Of a stretch of 64,000 nt of DNA, positions 45,578 to 54,477 are shown piece by piece. Origin of the DNA: Streptomyces abikoensis (GTDB lineage: Bacteria; Actinomycetota; Actinomycetes; Streptomycetales; Streptomycetaceae); assembly GCF_014648775.1 (NCBI RefSeq), contig NZ_BMRT01000001.1, forward strand, positions 434,001-498,000. Reading direction: 5' to 3'. Each line of letters opens with the position of its first letter. The stretch's first letter is position 1. The position numbers and the translations under genes were made by a program. The notes under the pieces were generated by a model. It did not search any database. It saw only the letters and a list, made by a program, of their open reading frames with translations, and was not told the origin of the DNA.

Positions 45578-45972
45578 GTGAGGCGTTCCTGTCGCGGGGC
45601 TGGTTCGAGCATGACGGGAGCGGCTGGTATCGCCCCGCGCGGCTCGACTCCGCAACCGCTCTGTCCCGGGCGTACGAGGACGACACCCTTGTGACCCAGG
45701 TGGCCGGTGCTGTCTTGCTCGCCCGGCCGCAGCTCCCGCCCCCGCTGGGACTGCTGCCGAACCTCGGCCTGGGCGGCGCGGAGCCGGCGGAGCTGGGGGC
45801 CGATGCGCTGGACGACTGGGCAGCACGGTTCATCGCGCAGTTCGCCGCACCGACAGCCCTGCGTCTCACCCTGGAACGCGACGGGCGCACAGAACACTTC
45901 GTGATCGACGTAGAGGCTGAAACATGGGCGTCCACGCATGAGGAAAACGGGCAACGACTCACCTGGACGTGA
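45571..45972 (+). pseudogene. collapsed isoaspartyl-methyltransferase-like gene
   Basis: In the frame beginning DVPREAFLSRGWFEHDGSGW, the text resembles the N-terminus of protein-isoaspartate methyltransferase-like enzymes from RiPP clusters (P-R-E-A-F-L, then YEDDTLVTQVAG). It jumps directly to their C-terminal part (PPPLGLLPNLGLGG, FAAPTALRLTLERDG, FVIDVEAETWASTHEENG). The SAM-binding core is absent, and so is a proper end. It follows the ATP-grasp remnant as it would in a graspetide operon. Family assignment is from recalled pattern. Confidence 0.5.
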
Positions 45973-46078
45973 GGACAGAGCACAGCAGCGCGTCCGGCGT
46001 TCGAGGACAAGGAGGTGCCGGCCGTCCGCCCCGGGGAACAATCGCGGTAGCCGCCGTATCCCCGGGAAGGGGTGTGCC

Positions 46079-46762
46079 ATGCCGCTCCGCAGTACCAGAA
46101 ACCCGCACGACGCCGTGCACCATCCGGTCTTCGCCCAGGTCTGGGCGAAGGTGAGCCCCGTGCTGGACGAGCGGGCCGGGATGGGTGAATACCGGCGGGA
46201 GTTGCTGGCCGGGCTTTCGGGCCGGGTCATCGAGATCGGTGCGGGGAACGGGCTGAACTTCGCCCACTATCCCGGCACCGTGTCGGAGGTCGTGGCGATC
46301 GAGCCGGAGCGCCGGCTGCGCCGGATGGCGGTGGAGGCCGCCGTGCGGGCCGGGGTGCCCGTGGACGTGGTGCCGGGCGCGGCGGAGGCGCTGCCGGTCA
46401 AGAGCGAGGCGTTCGACGCGGCCGTGGTCTCCCTCGTGCTGTGCTCCGTGCGGGATGTGCGGCGCTCGCTGGGCGAGTTGCGGCGCGTGCTGAAGCCGGG
46501 TGGTGAGCTGCGGTTCTTCGAGCACGGCAGCGCTCCGGGCCGGGCGCTCGCGCAGGTGCAGCGGGGGCTGGACAAGACGGTGTGGCCGCTGCTCTTCGGC
46601 GGCTGCCACACGGCTCGCGATCCGCTCGCCGCCCTGGCCGGGGCGGGGTTCGAGCTCGGCGAGTACCGGCGGCTGCTGATGCCCCGCACCCGGGTGCCGA
46701 TGCCCTCCGCGACCTGTGTGCTGGGAGTGGCGCGCCGGCCCGCCGAACCCACGCGTAGCTGA
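46079..46762 (+). CDS. class I SAM methyltransferase (UbiE/METTL7-like)
   Basis: A 227-residue methyltransferase. Motif I is VIEIGAGNGLNFAHYP, motif II VVAIEPERRLR, motif III region AEALPVKSEAFDAAVVSLVL and post-motif LRRVLKPGGELRFFEHGSAP. The tail with KTVWPLLFGGCHTARDPLAAL resembles METTL7-type and phospholipid/small-thiol methyltransferases. GGGAAGGGG before ATG 46079 fixes the start. It stands alone; the substrate is unknown. Confidence 0.9.
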   Translation: MPLRSTRNPHDAVHHPVFAQVWAKVSPVLDERAGMGEYRRELLAGLSGRVIEIGAGNGLNFAHYPGTVSEVVAIEPERRLRRMAVEAAVRAGVPVDVVPGAAEALPVKSEAFDAAVVSLVLCSVRDVRRSLGELRRVLKPGGELRFFEHGSAPGRALAQVQRGLDKTVWPLLFGGCHTARDPLAALAGAGFELGEYRRLLMPRTRVPMPSATCVLGVARRPAEPTRS

Positions 46763-46813
46763 ACGGAGGCACCCTCCGGTAAGTTGGTGGTCCACGACAA
46801 CCGAGGGGGTTCC

Positions 46814-47692
46814 ATGTCACGACCGTTCCGTTTCGCCGTCAACATGCTGAACGCGGGCACGTCCGCCGAGTGGCGGGAGAAGTGCCGCCGGGCGGAGGCG
46901 CTCGGCTATGACGTCATCCTCGTGCCGGACCACCTCGGCATGCCCGCGCCCTTCCCCTCCCTGGTGGCGGCCGCGGAGGTCACGGAGCGGCCCAGGGTCG
47001 GCACGTTCGTGCTCAACGCCGGGTTCTGGAACCCCACGCTGCTGGCCCGCGAGGTGGCCTCCACCGATCAGCTCACGGGCGGCCGTCTGGAGCTGGGGCT
47101 GGGCACCGGCTACGTACGCGCCGAGCACGAGCGGGCCGGGCTGCCGTTCGGCTCGCCGCGCGAGCGGGTGGACCACCTGGAGCGCACGATCACCGAGCTC
47201 ACCCGGCTGCTCGCCGACCCGGAGCACTGCCCGGCGGCCGCCCAGTCGCCCCGGGTCCCGCTGCTGCTGGGTGGCAACGGGAACCGCGTGCTGCGGCTGG
47301 CCGCCCGGCACGCGGACATCGCGGCCTTCACCGGCGCGGCCGCGGACGCCAACGGGGAGAGCCGGCTGATCACCCCCGACGCGCTCGCCGAGCGCGTCGC
47401 CGCCTATCAGGGCTTCGCGGCCGGCCGGACCGGGCCCGCCGAGCTCAACTATCTGGTGCACCTCGTGATGCCGGGCGCCGACCGGCGCGCCAAGGTCCGC
47501 GAGCACCTCGCCAACGCCCCCGGTCTCACCGAGGACGACCTGCTGGCCCACCCCGCCCTCCTGACCGGCACGGTCAAGGACATGGCCGAGCAGCTGCGGG
47601 GCCACCGCGAACGGTACGGCTTCACGTACTTCACCGTCCTGGAGCCCGCGCTGGAGGCCTTCGCCCCGGTGATGGAGGAACTGCGAGGCTGA
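46814..47692 (+). CDS. LLM-class F420-dependent oxidoreductase (TIGR03621 type)
   Basis: A 292-residue TIM-barrel flavin/F420 oxidoreductase of the luciferase-like group. Signatures are the N-terminal strand RFAVNMLNAG, GYDVILVPDHLGMPAP, LDQLTGGRLELGLGTGY-type text (QLTGGRLELGLGTGYVRAEH) and PRVPLLLGGNGNRVLRLAARH. GAGGGGG precedes ATG 46814. Actinobacteria have dozens of such enzymes; the substrate cannot be inferred. The gene upstream is a methyltransferase in the same direction, about 50 bp away. Confidence 0.92.
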   Translation: MSRPFRFAVNMLNAGTSAEWREKCRRAEALGYDVILVPDHLGMPAPFPSLVAAAEVTERPRVGTFVLNAGFWNPTLLAREVASTDQLTGGRLELGLGTGYVRAEHERAGLPFGSPRERVDHLERTITELTRLLADPEHCPAAAQSPRVPLLLGGNGNRVLRLAARHADIAAFTGAAADANGESRLITPDALAERVAAYQGFAAGRTGPAELNYLVHLVMPGADRRAKVREHLANAPGLTEDDLLAHPALLTGTVKDMAEQLRGHRERYGFTYFTVLEPALEAFAPVMEELRG

Positions 47693-47724
47693 TCACACCC
47701 GATCGGCTTTGCTGGTCCTTTACC

Positions 47725-47814
47725 ATTGATGGTCACCGTCGTGATTGATGGTGACCATCCTGTTTCCCAGGAATCCGACCCCGTCATGGGCCCTGTCATG
47801 GACCCTGTCATGAG
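47725..47814 (+). repeat. short repeats and hairpin upstream of the CNNM gene pair
   Basis: ATTGATGGT occurs twice (47725-47733, 47744-47752). GATGGTCACC and GGTGACCATC (47728-47737, 47750-47759) form a 10-bp hairpin. Three 12-bp units of CCCTGTCATGGR type follow (47779-47814). The cluster lies in the 227-bp leader of the transporter genes and could be regulatory. Confidence 0.55.
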
Positions 47815-47919
47815 TGAAAGGTGTGAGCGTCCGCCCATGGGCGAGCCCCCCAGTAGTCCCCGGAGCCGACATCGCGCGGTCCTTCCGCCCCTGCCCGATC
47901 ATGGGACGGAGGTGAACCG

Positions 47920-49269
47920 ATGACCGAAGTCCTCCTCCTGGTGGTGGCACTGCTGCTGACGCTCGCGTGCGCCGTCTTCGTCGCCGCGGAGTTCTCCCTC
48001 ACGACCGTCGAGCGCGCCGAGCTGGAGCGGGCGGCGGAGAGCGGGGAGCGCGGCGCCGAGGGCGCCCTCAAGGCCGTCCGGAGCCTCACCTTCCAGCTGT
48101 CCGGAGCACAGCTGGGCATCACCGTCACCGGCCTGATCATCGGCATGATCTCCAAGCCGTCCATCGCCGCCCTGCTCACCGGCCCGGTGGAGGCGCTCGG
48201 CCTGTCCGCCTCGGTGGCGTCCCAGACGGCCCTGATCCTCGGCACGGTGATCTCCACCGTCGTCCTGATGGTCGTCGGCGAGCTGGTGCCCAAGAACTGG
48301 GCGATCTCCCGGCCGCTGCCGATGGCCAAGCGGGTCGCGGGCCCGCAGCGCGCGTTCAGCGCCGCCTTCCGCCCACTGATCCGCCACCTCAACAACACCG
48401 CCAACCATGTGGTGCGCCGGATGGGCCTGGAGCCCGCCGAGGAGCTCGCCACCGCCCGGGGGCCGCAGGAGCTGATCGCGCTGGCCCGTCACTCCGCCAA
48501 GGAGGGCGCGCTGGAGGCGGACACCGCCGAGCTGTTCGTCCGCACCCTGAACCTCGCGGACCTGACGGCGGAGAACGTGATGACCCCGCGCGTGCAGGTC
48601 ATCGCGCTCGACGTCCGGGCCACCGTCGAGGACGTCGCCAACGCGACGCTCGCCACCGGCCTGTCCCGCTTCCCCGTCTACCAGGGCGGCCTCGACACGG
48701 TCGTGGGCACCGCCCACATCAAGGACGTGCTGGCCATACCGGCCGACGAGCGCCCGCGCCGTCCCGTCTCCGCGATCCTGCGCGAGCCCGTGCTCGTCCC
48801 GGAGTCGCTGACCGTGGACCGGCTGCTGGACCGGCTCGCCGGCAAGCGCAGCATGGCCGTCGTCATCGACGAGTACGGCGGCACCGCCGGCGTCGTCACG
48901 CTGGAGGACATCATCGAGGAGGTCGTCGGCGAGGTGCGCGACGAGCACGACCCGCACGAGCTGCCCGACCTGGCCCCCGCCGGCCGGGACGCCGACGGCC
49001 GCAAGCTCTACGACGCCGACGGCGCGGCCCGCACCGACCAGCTGGAGCACATCGGGCTGCGCGTGCCGGAGGGACCGTACGAGACCGTGGCCGGACTGAT
49101 CGCCACCGAGCTCGGCCGGATCCCGGACGAGGGCGACACGCTCGAGGTCGCGGGCTGGCGGATCCGGGTCACCGACGCCTCCGGGCGCCGGGCGGCCCGG
49201 GTGCTGCTGACGGCTCCCCTGCCGGAGGCGGACGGCGGCGCGGCCGCCGAGGGGGGTGCGGACCGATGA
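47920..49269 (+). CDS. CNNM/CorC-family (hemolysin-type) transporter, DUF21-CBS-CorC
   Basis: A 449-residue membrane protein in three parts. The first is a DUF21/CNNM membrane domain (about residues 1-190: VFVAAEFSLTTVERAEL, SGAQLGITVTGLIIGMISKP, VVGELVPKNWAI). Two CBS domains follow (about 215-335: NVMTPRVQVIALD, SRFPVYQGGLDTVVGTAHIKD, MAVVIDEYGGTAGVVTLEDI), then a C-terminal CorC_HlyC domain. Relatives move or sense Mg2+ or Co2+ across the cytoplasmic membrane. Its stop overlaps the start of a second CNNM gene (ATGA). Confidence 0.93.
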   Translation: MTEVLLLVVALLLTLACAVFVAAEFSLTTVERAELERAAESGERGAEGALKAVRSLTFQLSGAQLGITVTGLIIGMISKPSIAALLTGPVEALGLSASVASQTALILGTVISTVVLMVVGELVPKNWAISRPLPMAKRVAGPQRAFSAAFRPLIRHLNNTANHVVRRMGLEPAEELATARGPQELIALARHSAKEGALEADTAELFVRTLNLADLTAENVMTPRVQVIALDVRATVEDVANATLATGLSRFPVYQGGLDTVVGTAHIKDVLAIPADERPRRPVSAILREPVLVPESLTVDRLLDRLAGKRSMAVVIDEYGGTAGVVTLEDIIEEVVGEVRDEHDPHELPDLAPAGRDADGRKLYDADGAARTDQLEHIGLRVPEGPYETVAGLIATELGRIPDEGDTLEVAGWRIRVTDASGRRAARVLLTAPLPEADGGAAAEGGADR

Positions 49270-50279
49270 CGCTCGTCCAGCTGCTGATCGGGCTGGCGAC
49301 GCTGGTCGCCAACGCCTTCTTCGTGGGCGCGGAGTTCGCCATGATCTCCGTGCGCCGCGGCCAGATCGAGCCCTACGCGGAGGACGGCGACCGCCGGGCC
49401 CGCGGCGTCCTGTGGGGCCTGAAGCACATCTCGGCGCTGATGGCCGCGGCCCAGCTCGGCATCACGCTGTGCACGCTGGTCCTCGGCGTGGTGGCCGAGC
49501 CCGCCATCGCGCATCTGACGACGCCGCTGTTCGAGGCGGTGGGGATGCCGGACGGGATGATCCACCCGCTGTCCTTCGTGATCGCGCTGGCCCTGGCCAC
49601 CTACCTCCACATGCTCTTCGGCGAGATGGTGCCGAAGAACATCGCGCTCGCCGAGCCGGTGCGCACCGCGCTGGTGCTCGGCCCGCCGCTGGTGGCGCTG
49701 GCGCGGGCCCTGCGGCCGTTCGTCTTCGCCATCAACCGGCTGGCGAACGGGCTGCTGAAGCTGCTGCGCGTCGAGCCGAAGGACGAGGTGACGGCCGTCT
49801 TCTCGGACGAGCAGCTCGCCCGGATGGTCGCCGACTCCAGCGCGGCGGACCTGCTGGACCGGCGGGCCACCGCGCGGCTGCGGAGCGCCCTGGAGCTGGG
49901 CAAGCGCCCGGTCCAGGACGTGGTGATGCCCCTGGAGCGCGTGGTCAGCGCCCACTTCGGGGTGACCCCGGAGGAGCTGGAGCGGCTCTCCGCCAGCTCC
50001 GGCTACTCCCGCTTCCCCGTGGTCGACGACGGCAGCCGCATCCTGGGCTACCTCCACGTCAAGGACGCGCTGGACGCCAAGCCGCGGGACATGCCCTTCC
50101 CGTTGCGGCGGATGCGCCCGATCGCCCGCGTCCGGGCGGACACCCCGATGGACGACGTGATCACGGCCATGAGCGGCACCGGCGCCCACCTCGCCGCGGT
50201 CATCGGCGAGGACAACCGGCTGGCCGGGCTGGTCACCTTCGAGGACGTGCTGCGGGAGCTGGTCGGCTCCCGGCCGTGA
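49266..50279 (+). CDS. second CNNM-family transporter lacking the CorC domain
   Basis: A 337-residue partner of the preceding protein. It has a DUF21 membrane domain (ANAFFVGAEFAMISVRRGQI, AAAQLGITLCTLVLGVVAEP, FGEMVPKNIALAEP) and two CBS domains (VVMPLERVVSAHFG, GYSRFPVVDDGSRILGYLHV, LAAVIGEDNRLAGLVTFEDV). It ends right after the second CBS domain, without the CorC_HlyC tail. Overlapping start and stop codons imply coupled translation, so the two may form a heterodimer; paired long and short forms are common in actinobacteria. Confidence 0.92.
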   Translation: MTLVQLLIGLATLVANAFFVGAEFAMISVRRGQIEPYAEDGDRRARGVLWGLKHISALMAAAQLGITLCTLVLGVVAEPAIAHLTTPLFEAVGMPDGMIHPLSFVIALALATYLHMLFGEMVPKNIALAEPVRTALVLGPPLVALARALRPFVFAINRLANGLLKLLRVEPKDEVTAVFSDEQLARMVADSSAADLLDRRATARLRSALELGKRPVQDVVMPLERVVSAHFGVTPEELERLSASSGYSRFPVVDDGSRILGYLHVKDALDAKPRDMPFPLRRMRPIARVRADTPMDDVITAMSGTGAHLAAVIGEDNRLAGLVTFEDVLRELVGSRP

Positions 50280-50332
50280 CGGGAGCCCGGCACCGGCGTT
50301 CCCCGGCGGCGGGGCGATAGGATCGCCCCGCC

Positions 50333-51127
50333 ATGTCGATGAATGCCACGTACACGCACCCCGAGCCGTACTCGAGCTTCGTCGCCGTCGGCGACTCCTT
50401 CACCGAGGGCATGTCCGACGGTCTGCCGGACGGTTCCTACCGGGGCTGGGCGGATCTCCTCGCCGCCCGGCTCGCGGCCCGGACCACCGGCTTCCGCTAC
50501 GCGAACCTGGCGGTGCGGGGCAAGCTGATCGCCCAGATCGCCGACGAGCAGGCCGGCCCGGCGGCCGCCATGGGCGCGGACCTGGTGACGCTGGTGGGCG
50601 GACTCAACGACGTCCTGCGCCCCAAGTGCGACGTGGACCTCGTCTGCGCCCGCCTCGCCGAGGCGGCGGACAGGCTGGCCCCGAGCTGCCGGCAGCTGGT
50701 GCTGATGCGCAGCCCGGGTCGCCGGGGGCCGGTGCTGGAGCGGTTCCGGCCGCGCATGGAGCACCTCTTCGGCTTCGTCGACGAGCTGGCCGAGCGGCAC
50801 GGCGCGCTGGTCGTCGACCTCTTCGGCGCGGACGTCCTGGGCGATCCCCGGCTGTGGGCCGAGGACCGGCTGCACCTCGACGCCGAGGGGCACCGGCGGG
50901 TGGCCGAGGCGGTCTGGCAGGCGCTGGGCCACCCGGCGGAGTCCGACTGGCGGGCGCCCCTGCCCCCGGCCGCGCGCCCCGGCTGGACCGCCCGCCGCGC
51001 GGCCGACGCCCGCTTCGCCCGGGAACACCTGGGCCCGTGGATCGGCCGCCGGCTGACCGGCCGCTCCTCGGGCGACGGCCGCCCACCCAAACGCGCCGAG
51101 CTGCTGCCGTACGAGGCCCTGTCGTAG
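50333..51127 (+). CDS. SGNH/GDSL-family hydrolase
   Basis: A 264-residue cytosolic esterase-like protein. Block I is FVAVGDSFTEGMSDGLPDG with the catalytic Ser; the Gly block lies in NLAVRGK; block III is LVGGLNDVLRP; block V, with Asp and His, is DRLHLDAEGHRRVA. No signal peptide is present, so it acts inside the cell. The tail after residue 210 is basic and probably flexible. An acyl or acetyl ester is the likely substrate; nothing nearby narrows it. Confidence 0.9.
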   Translation: MSMNATYTHPEPYSSFVAVGDSFTEGMSDGLPDGSYRGWADLLAARLAARTTGFRYANLAVRGKLIAQIADEQAGPAAAMGADLVTLVGGLNDVLRPKCDVDLVCARLAEAADRLAPSCRQLVLMRSPGRRGPVLERFRPRMEHLFGFVDELAERHGALVVDLFGADVLGDPRLWAEDRLHLDAEGHRRVAEAVWQALGHPAESDWRAPLPPAARPGWTARRAADARFAREHLGPWIGRRLTGRSSGDGRPPKRAELLPYEALS

Positions 51128-51237
51128 CCGGTCTCGCGACCGGCCCCCGTGGCAGGCCCAGCGGCAGCGCTCTCGTAGCAAGCCACAAACCGGGGCGGGG
51201 CGTCCGTCTGCGCGAACCGCCAGTAGACTTCGGTCAC

Positions 51238-52671
51238 GTGACTGCAAAGCCCCGCATCCCCAACGTCCTCGCCGGCCGCTATGCCTCCCCCGAGCTCGCC
51301 GTGCTGTGGTCCCCCGAACAGAAGGTGAAGCTGGAGCGCCGGCTGTGGCTGGCCGTGCTCCGCGCGCAGAAGGACCTGGGGATCGAGGTGCCGGACGCCG
51401 CCCTCGCCGACTACGAGCGCGTCCTCGACCAGGTCGACCTGGTCTCGATCGCCGAGCGCGAGAAGGTCACGCGGCACGACGTGAAGGCCCGCATCGAGGA
51501 GTTCAACGCCCTCGCCGGCCACGAGCACGTCCACAAGGGCATGACCTCCCGCGACCTCACGGAGAACGTCGAGCAGCTGCAGATCCGGCTCTCCCTGGAG
51601 CTGGTCCGCGACCGCGTCGTGGCCGTCCTGGCCCGGCTCGGCAAGCTGGCCGCCGACCACGCGGAGCTGGTCGTCGCGGGCCGCTCGCACAACGTCGCCG
51701 CGCAGGCCACCACGCTGGGCAAGCGCTTCGCGACCACCGCCGACGAGCTGCTGGTGGCCTTCGCCCGCACCGAGGAGCTCCTCGCGCGCTACCCGCTGCG
51801 CGGCGTCAAGGGCCCGGTCGGCACCGCCCAGGACATGCTCGACCTGCTCGGCGGCGACACCGCCAAGCTCGCGGAGCTGGAGCGCCGGACCGCCGAGCAC
51901 CTCGGCTTCGCCCACGCCTTCACCTCCGTCGGCCAGGTCTACCCGCGCTCCCTGGACTACGAGGTCGTCACCGCGCTGGTCCAGCTGGCCGCCGCGCCGT
52001 CCTCGCTCGCCAAGACGATCCGCCTGATGGCCGGCCACGAGCTGGTCACCGAGGGCTTCAAGCCCGGCCAGGTCGGCTCGTCCGCGATGCCGCACAAGAT
52101 GAACACCCGCTCCTGCGAGCGCGTCAACGGCCTGATGGTGATCCTGCGCGGCTACGCGTCGATGACCGGCGAGCTGGCGGGCGACCAGTGGAACGAGGGC
52201 GACGTCTCCTGCTCCGTGGTGCGCCGCGTGGCGCTGCCGGACGCGTTCTTCGCGCTCGACGGCCTGCTGGAGACGTTCCTGACCGTCCTCGACGAGTTCG
52301 GCGCCTTCCCGGCCGTCGTCGCCCGTGAGCTGGACCGCTACCTGCCCTTCCTCGCCACCACCAAGGTGCTGATGGGCGCGGTGCGGGCCGGGGTCGGCCG
52401 CGAGGTCGCCCACGAGGTCATCAAGGAGCACGCGGTGGCCTCCGCGCTGGCGATGCGCGAGCAGGGCGCCGAGCGCAACGAGCTGCTGGACAAGCTGGCC
52501 GCCGACGAGCGCATCCCGCTGGACCGCGCCGGGCTCGACGCGCTGATGGCCGACAAGCTGTCCTTCACGGGCGCGGCGGGCGACCAGGTCGCCACCGTGG
52601 TCTCCCGGATCGAGGAGATCGGCAAGCGGTACCCGGAGGCCGCCGCCTACGCTCCGGGGTCCATCCTCTGA
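51238..52671 (+). CDS. purB: adenylosuccinate lyase
   Basis: A 477-residue fumarase-superfamily enzyme cleaving adenylosuccinate to AMP and SAICAR to AICAR in purine synthesis. The diagnostic flexible loop with the catalytic Ser is GQVGSSAMPHKMNTRSCE; HVHKGMTSRDLTENVEQ and GRSHNVAAQATTLGKRF form the substrate site. The GTG at 51238 lies about 9 nt after a TAGACT -10 element (51224-51229), so the mRNA is probably leaderless or nearly so. Confidence 0.97.
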   Translation: MTAKPRIPNVLAGRYASPELAVLWSPEQKVKLERRLWLAVLRAQKDLGIEVPDAALADYERVLDQVDLVSIAEREKVTRHDVKARIEEFNALAGHEHVHKGMTSRDLTENVEQLQIRLSLELVRDRVVAVLARLGKLAADHAELVVAGRSHNVAAQATTLGKRFATTADELLVAFARTEELLARYPLRGVKGPVGTAQDMLDLLGGDTAKLAELERRTAEHLGFAHAFTSVGQVYPRSLDYEVVTALVQLAAAPSSLAKTIRLMAGHELVTEGFKPGQVGSSAMPHKMNTRSCERVNGLMVILRGYASMTGELAGDQWNEGDVSCSVVRRVALPDAFFALDGLLETFLTVLDEFGAFPAVVARELDRYLPFLATTKVLMGAVRAGVGREVAHEVIKEHAVASALAMREQGAERNELLDKLAADERIPLDRAGLDALMADKLSFTGAAGDQVATVVSRIEEIGKRYPEAAAYAPGSIL

Positions 52672-52673
52672 GG

Positions 52674-53216
52674 ATGACGACTCGCGAAGAGCTGGAGGCC
52701 GCCCGCGACCGCCTCGTCCCCGACGTGGTCGCGGCCGGCCTCGACGTCCTGTTCTGCGGCATCAACCCCGGGCTGGTGAGCGCCGCCACGGGCCATCACT
52801 TCGCCCGGCCCGGCAATCGTTTCTGGCCGGTCCTCCACGCCTCCGGCTTCACGCCGCGCCGGCTGGCCCCGGGGGAGCAGGACGAGCTGCTCGCGTACGG
52901 GCTCGGGATCACCAATGTGGTGGCCCGGGCCTCGGCGCGGGCCGACGAGCTGACCGAGGCGGAATACCGCGAGGGCGGGCAGCTCCTCGAGGAGAAGGTC
53001 CTCCTGCTGCGGCCGAAGTGGCTGGCGATAGCCGGTGTGACCGCCTACCGCGTCGCCTTCGGCGACAAGCGGGCGAAGATCGGGCCGCAGGAGCGGACGA
53101 TCGGTGACACGCGGATCTGGGCGCTGCCGAACCCCAGCGGGCTGAACGCGCACTGGACGCTGCCGCGGATGGCGGAGGAGTACGGAAGGCTGCGGTCCGC
53201 CGTGACCGGGGGCTGA
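52674..53216 (+). CDS. mug: G/U mismatch-specific uracil-DNA glycosylase
   Basis: A 180-residue Mug/TDG-type DNA repair glycosylase removing uracil and ethenocytosine from mismatches. The catalytic motif GINPGL (residues about 29-34) includes the Asn that activates water, and the C-terminal NPSGLNAHW is the DNA-intercalating motif. HHFARPGNRFWPVLHASGFT is also typical. It starts three bases after the purB stop, so it is co-transcribed with purB. Confidence 0.94.
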   Translation: MTTREELEAARDRLVPDVVAAGLDVLFCGINPGLVSAATGHHFARPGNRFWPVLHASGFTPRRLAPGEQDELLAYGLGITNVVARASARADELTEAEYREGGQLLEEKVLLLRPKWLAIAGVTAYRVAFGDKRAKIGPQERTIGDTRIWALPNPSGLNAHWTLPRMAEEYGRLRSAVTGG

Positions 53217-53286
53217 CGCTCGCCCCTCGCCCTCCCACCGGCTACGATCCGTCCGGCAAAGGGCGCGCAAAGCTAGGAGGCGGCAC

Positions 53287-54444
53287 GTGGGGCGGCTCAC
53301 CGGCGGGGATCCGTCGCTGCTGCGGCGGATCAATTCGGCCGTGGTGCTGCACGCGCTGCGCGCCGCCGAGGCCCCCACGCTCACGGACCTGGTCAAGGTG
53401 ACGGGCCTGTCCCGGCCGACCGTCGAAGGCGTGGTCGAAGGGCTGATCGACACCGGTCTGGTGGTGGAGGCGGCCGTCGACGAGGGCGCGACGCGCCGTC
53501 AGGGCCGCCCCGCCCGGCGGTTCCGCTTCCGGGTGGAGGCCGGGCATCTGCTGGGCGTGGAGATCGGCCCGCACCGCGTCGCCGCGCTGATGGCGGACCT
53601 GGGCGGGCGGGTGATGGGCTCGGCCCATGTGGAGGTCTCCGCGACGGCGTCGGCTGACGAGCGCCTGGAGCGGGTGCGGGTGGCCGTCACCGATCTGCTC
53701 AAGCGCGCGGGCGTGCCCGGCGATTCGCTGCGGGCGGTGGGCGTGGCCACCCCCGGCATCGTGGAGGCGGACGGCACCGTACGGCTGGGCACGGCGCTGC
53801 CCGGGTGGACGGGGCTGCCGCTCGGGGAGCGGCTGCGCCGCTCGTTCCGCTGCCCGGTGCTGGTGGAGAACGACGCCAACGCGGCCGCCGTGGCCGAGCA
53901 CTGGAAGGGCGCGGCCCGGCAGTCCGACGACGTCGTGTTCGTGCTGGCCGGGCTGAGCCCGGGGGCGGGCGCGCTGATCGGCGGGCGGCTGCACCGGGGC
54001 TTCGGGGGCGCGGCCGGGGAGATCGGCGCGCTGCATCTGCTGGGGCGCGAGGCCACCCCCGAGGAGGTCCTCTCCCCCACCGGGGAACCGCTGCACCCGC
54101 TGGACGAGGCCCAGGTGGCCGAGGTGTTCGCGCTCGCGGAGCGCGGGGACGAGCGGGCGCGGGCCGCCGTGGAGCGGTATCTGCGCCGGCTCGTCCACGA
54201 CGTGGCGGCGCTGGTGCTGGCGCTGGACCCGGAGTTGGTCGTGGTCGGCGGCTGGGCCGCCGGCCTGGACGGGATCCTGGAGCCGCTGCGCACCCGGCTG
54301 GCCCGCTACTGCCTGCGGCCGCCGCTGGTGGCCCAGTCGCTGCTGGGCGAGGCGGCGGTGGCCACGGGGGCACTGCGCCTGGCCCTCGACCACGTCGAGA
54401 AGCAGCTCTTCGCGGTCGAGAGCACGGTCACCGCCCGGCGGTGA
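53287..54444 (+). CDS. ROK-family transcriptional regulator
   Basis: A 385-residue regulator with an N-terminal winged helix (LLRRINSAVVLHALRAAEAP, then LTDLVKVTGLSRPTVEGVVE) fused to a ROK sugar-kinase fold (LLGVEIGPHRVAALMADLGG, VGVATPGIVEADGTV, ENDANAAAVAEHW, GAGALIGGRLHRGFGGAAGEIG). AGGAGG five bases before GTG 53287 is ideal. The zinc motif of true ROK kinases is absent. It probably represses a sugar uptake or catabolism gene elsewhere; nothing adjacent is sugar-related. Confidence 0.92.
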   Translation: MGRLTGGDPSLLRRINSAVVLHALRAAEAPTLTDLVKVTGLSRPTVEGVVEGLIDTGLVVEAAVDEGATRRQGRPARRFRFRVEAGHLLGVEIGPHRVAALMADLGGRVMGSAHVEVSATASADERLERVRVAVTDLLKRAGVPGDSLRAVGVATPGIVEADGTVRLGTALPGWTGLPLGERLRRSFRCPVLVENDANAAAVAEHWKGAARQSDDVVFVLAGLSPGAGALIGGRLHRGFGGAAGEIGALHLLGREATPEEVLSPTGEPLHPLDEAQVAEVFALAERGDERARAAVERYLRRLVHDVAALVLALDPELVVVGGWAAGLDGILEPLRTRLARYCLRPPLVAQSLLGEAAVATGALRLALDHVEKQLFAVESTVTARR

Positions 54445-54477
54445 CCGGCGGCCCGGCGAGCCGTGGTTGACGGTGCG

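Noticed and set aside
47693..47919. Possible M-box magnesium riboswitch before the CNNM genes
   Set aside because: Position and gene type suggested it, but I could not find the conserved M-box blocks. Only simple repeats and one hairpin are visible.
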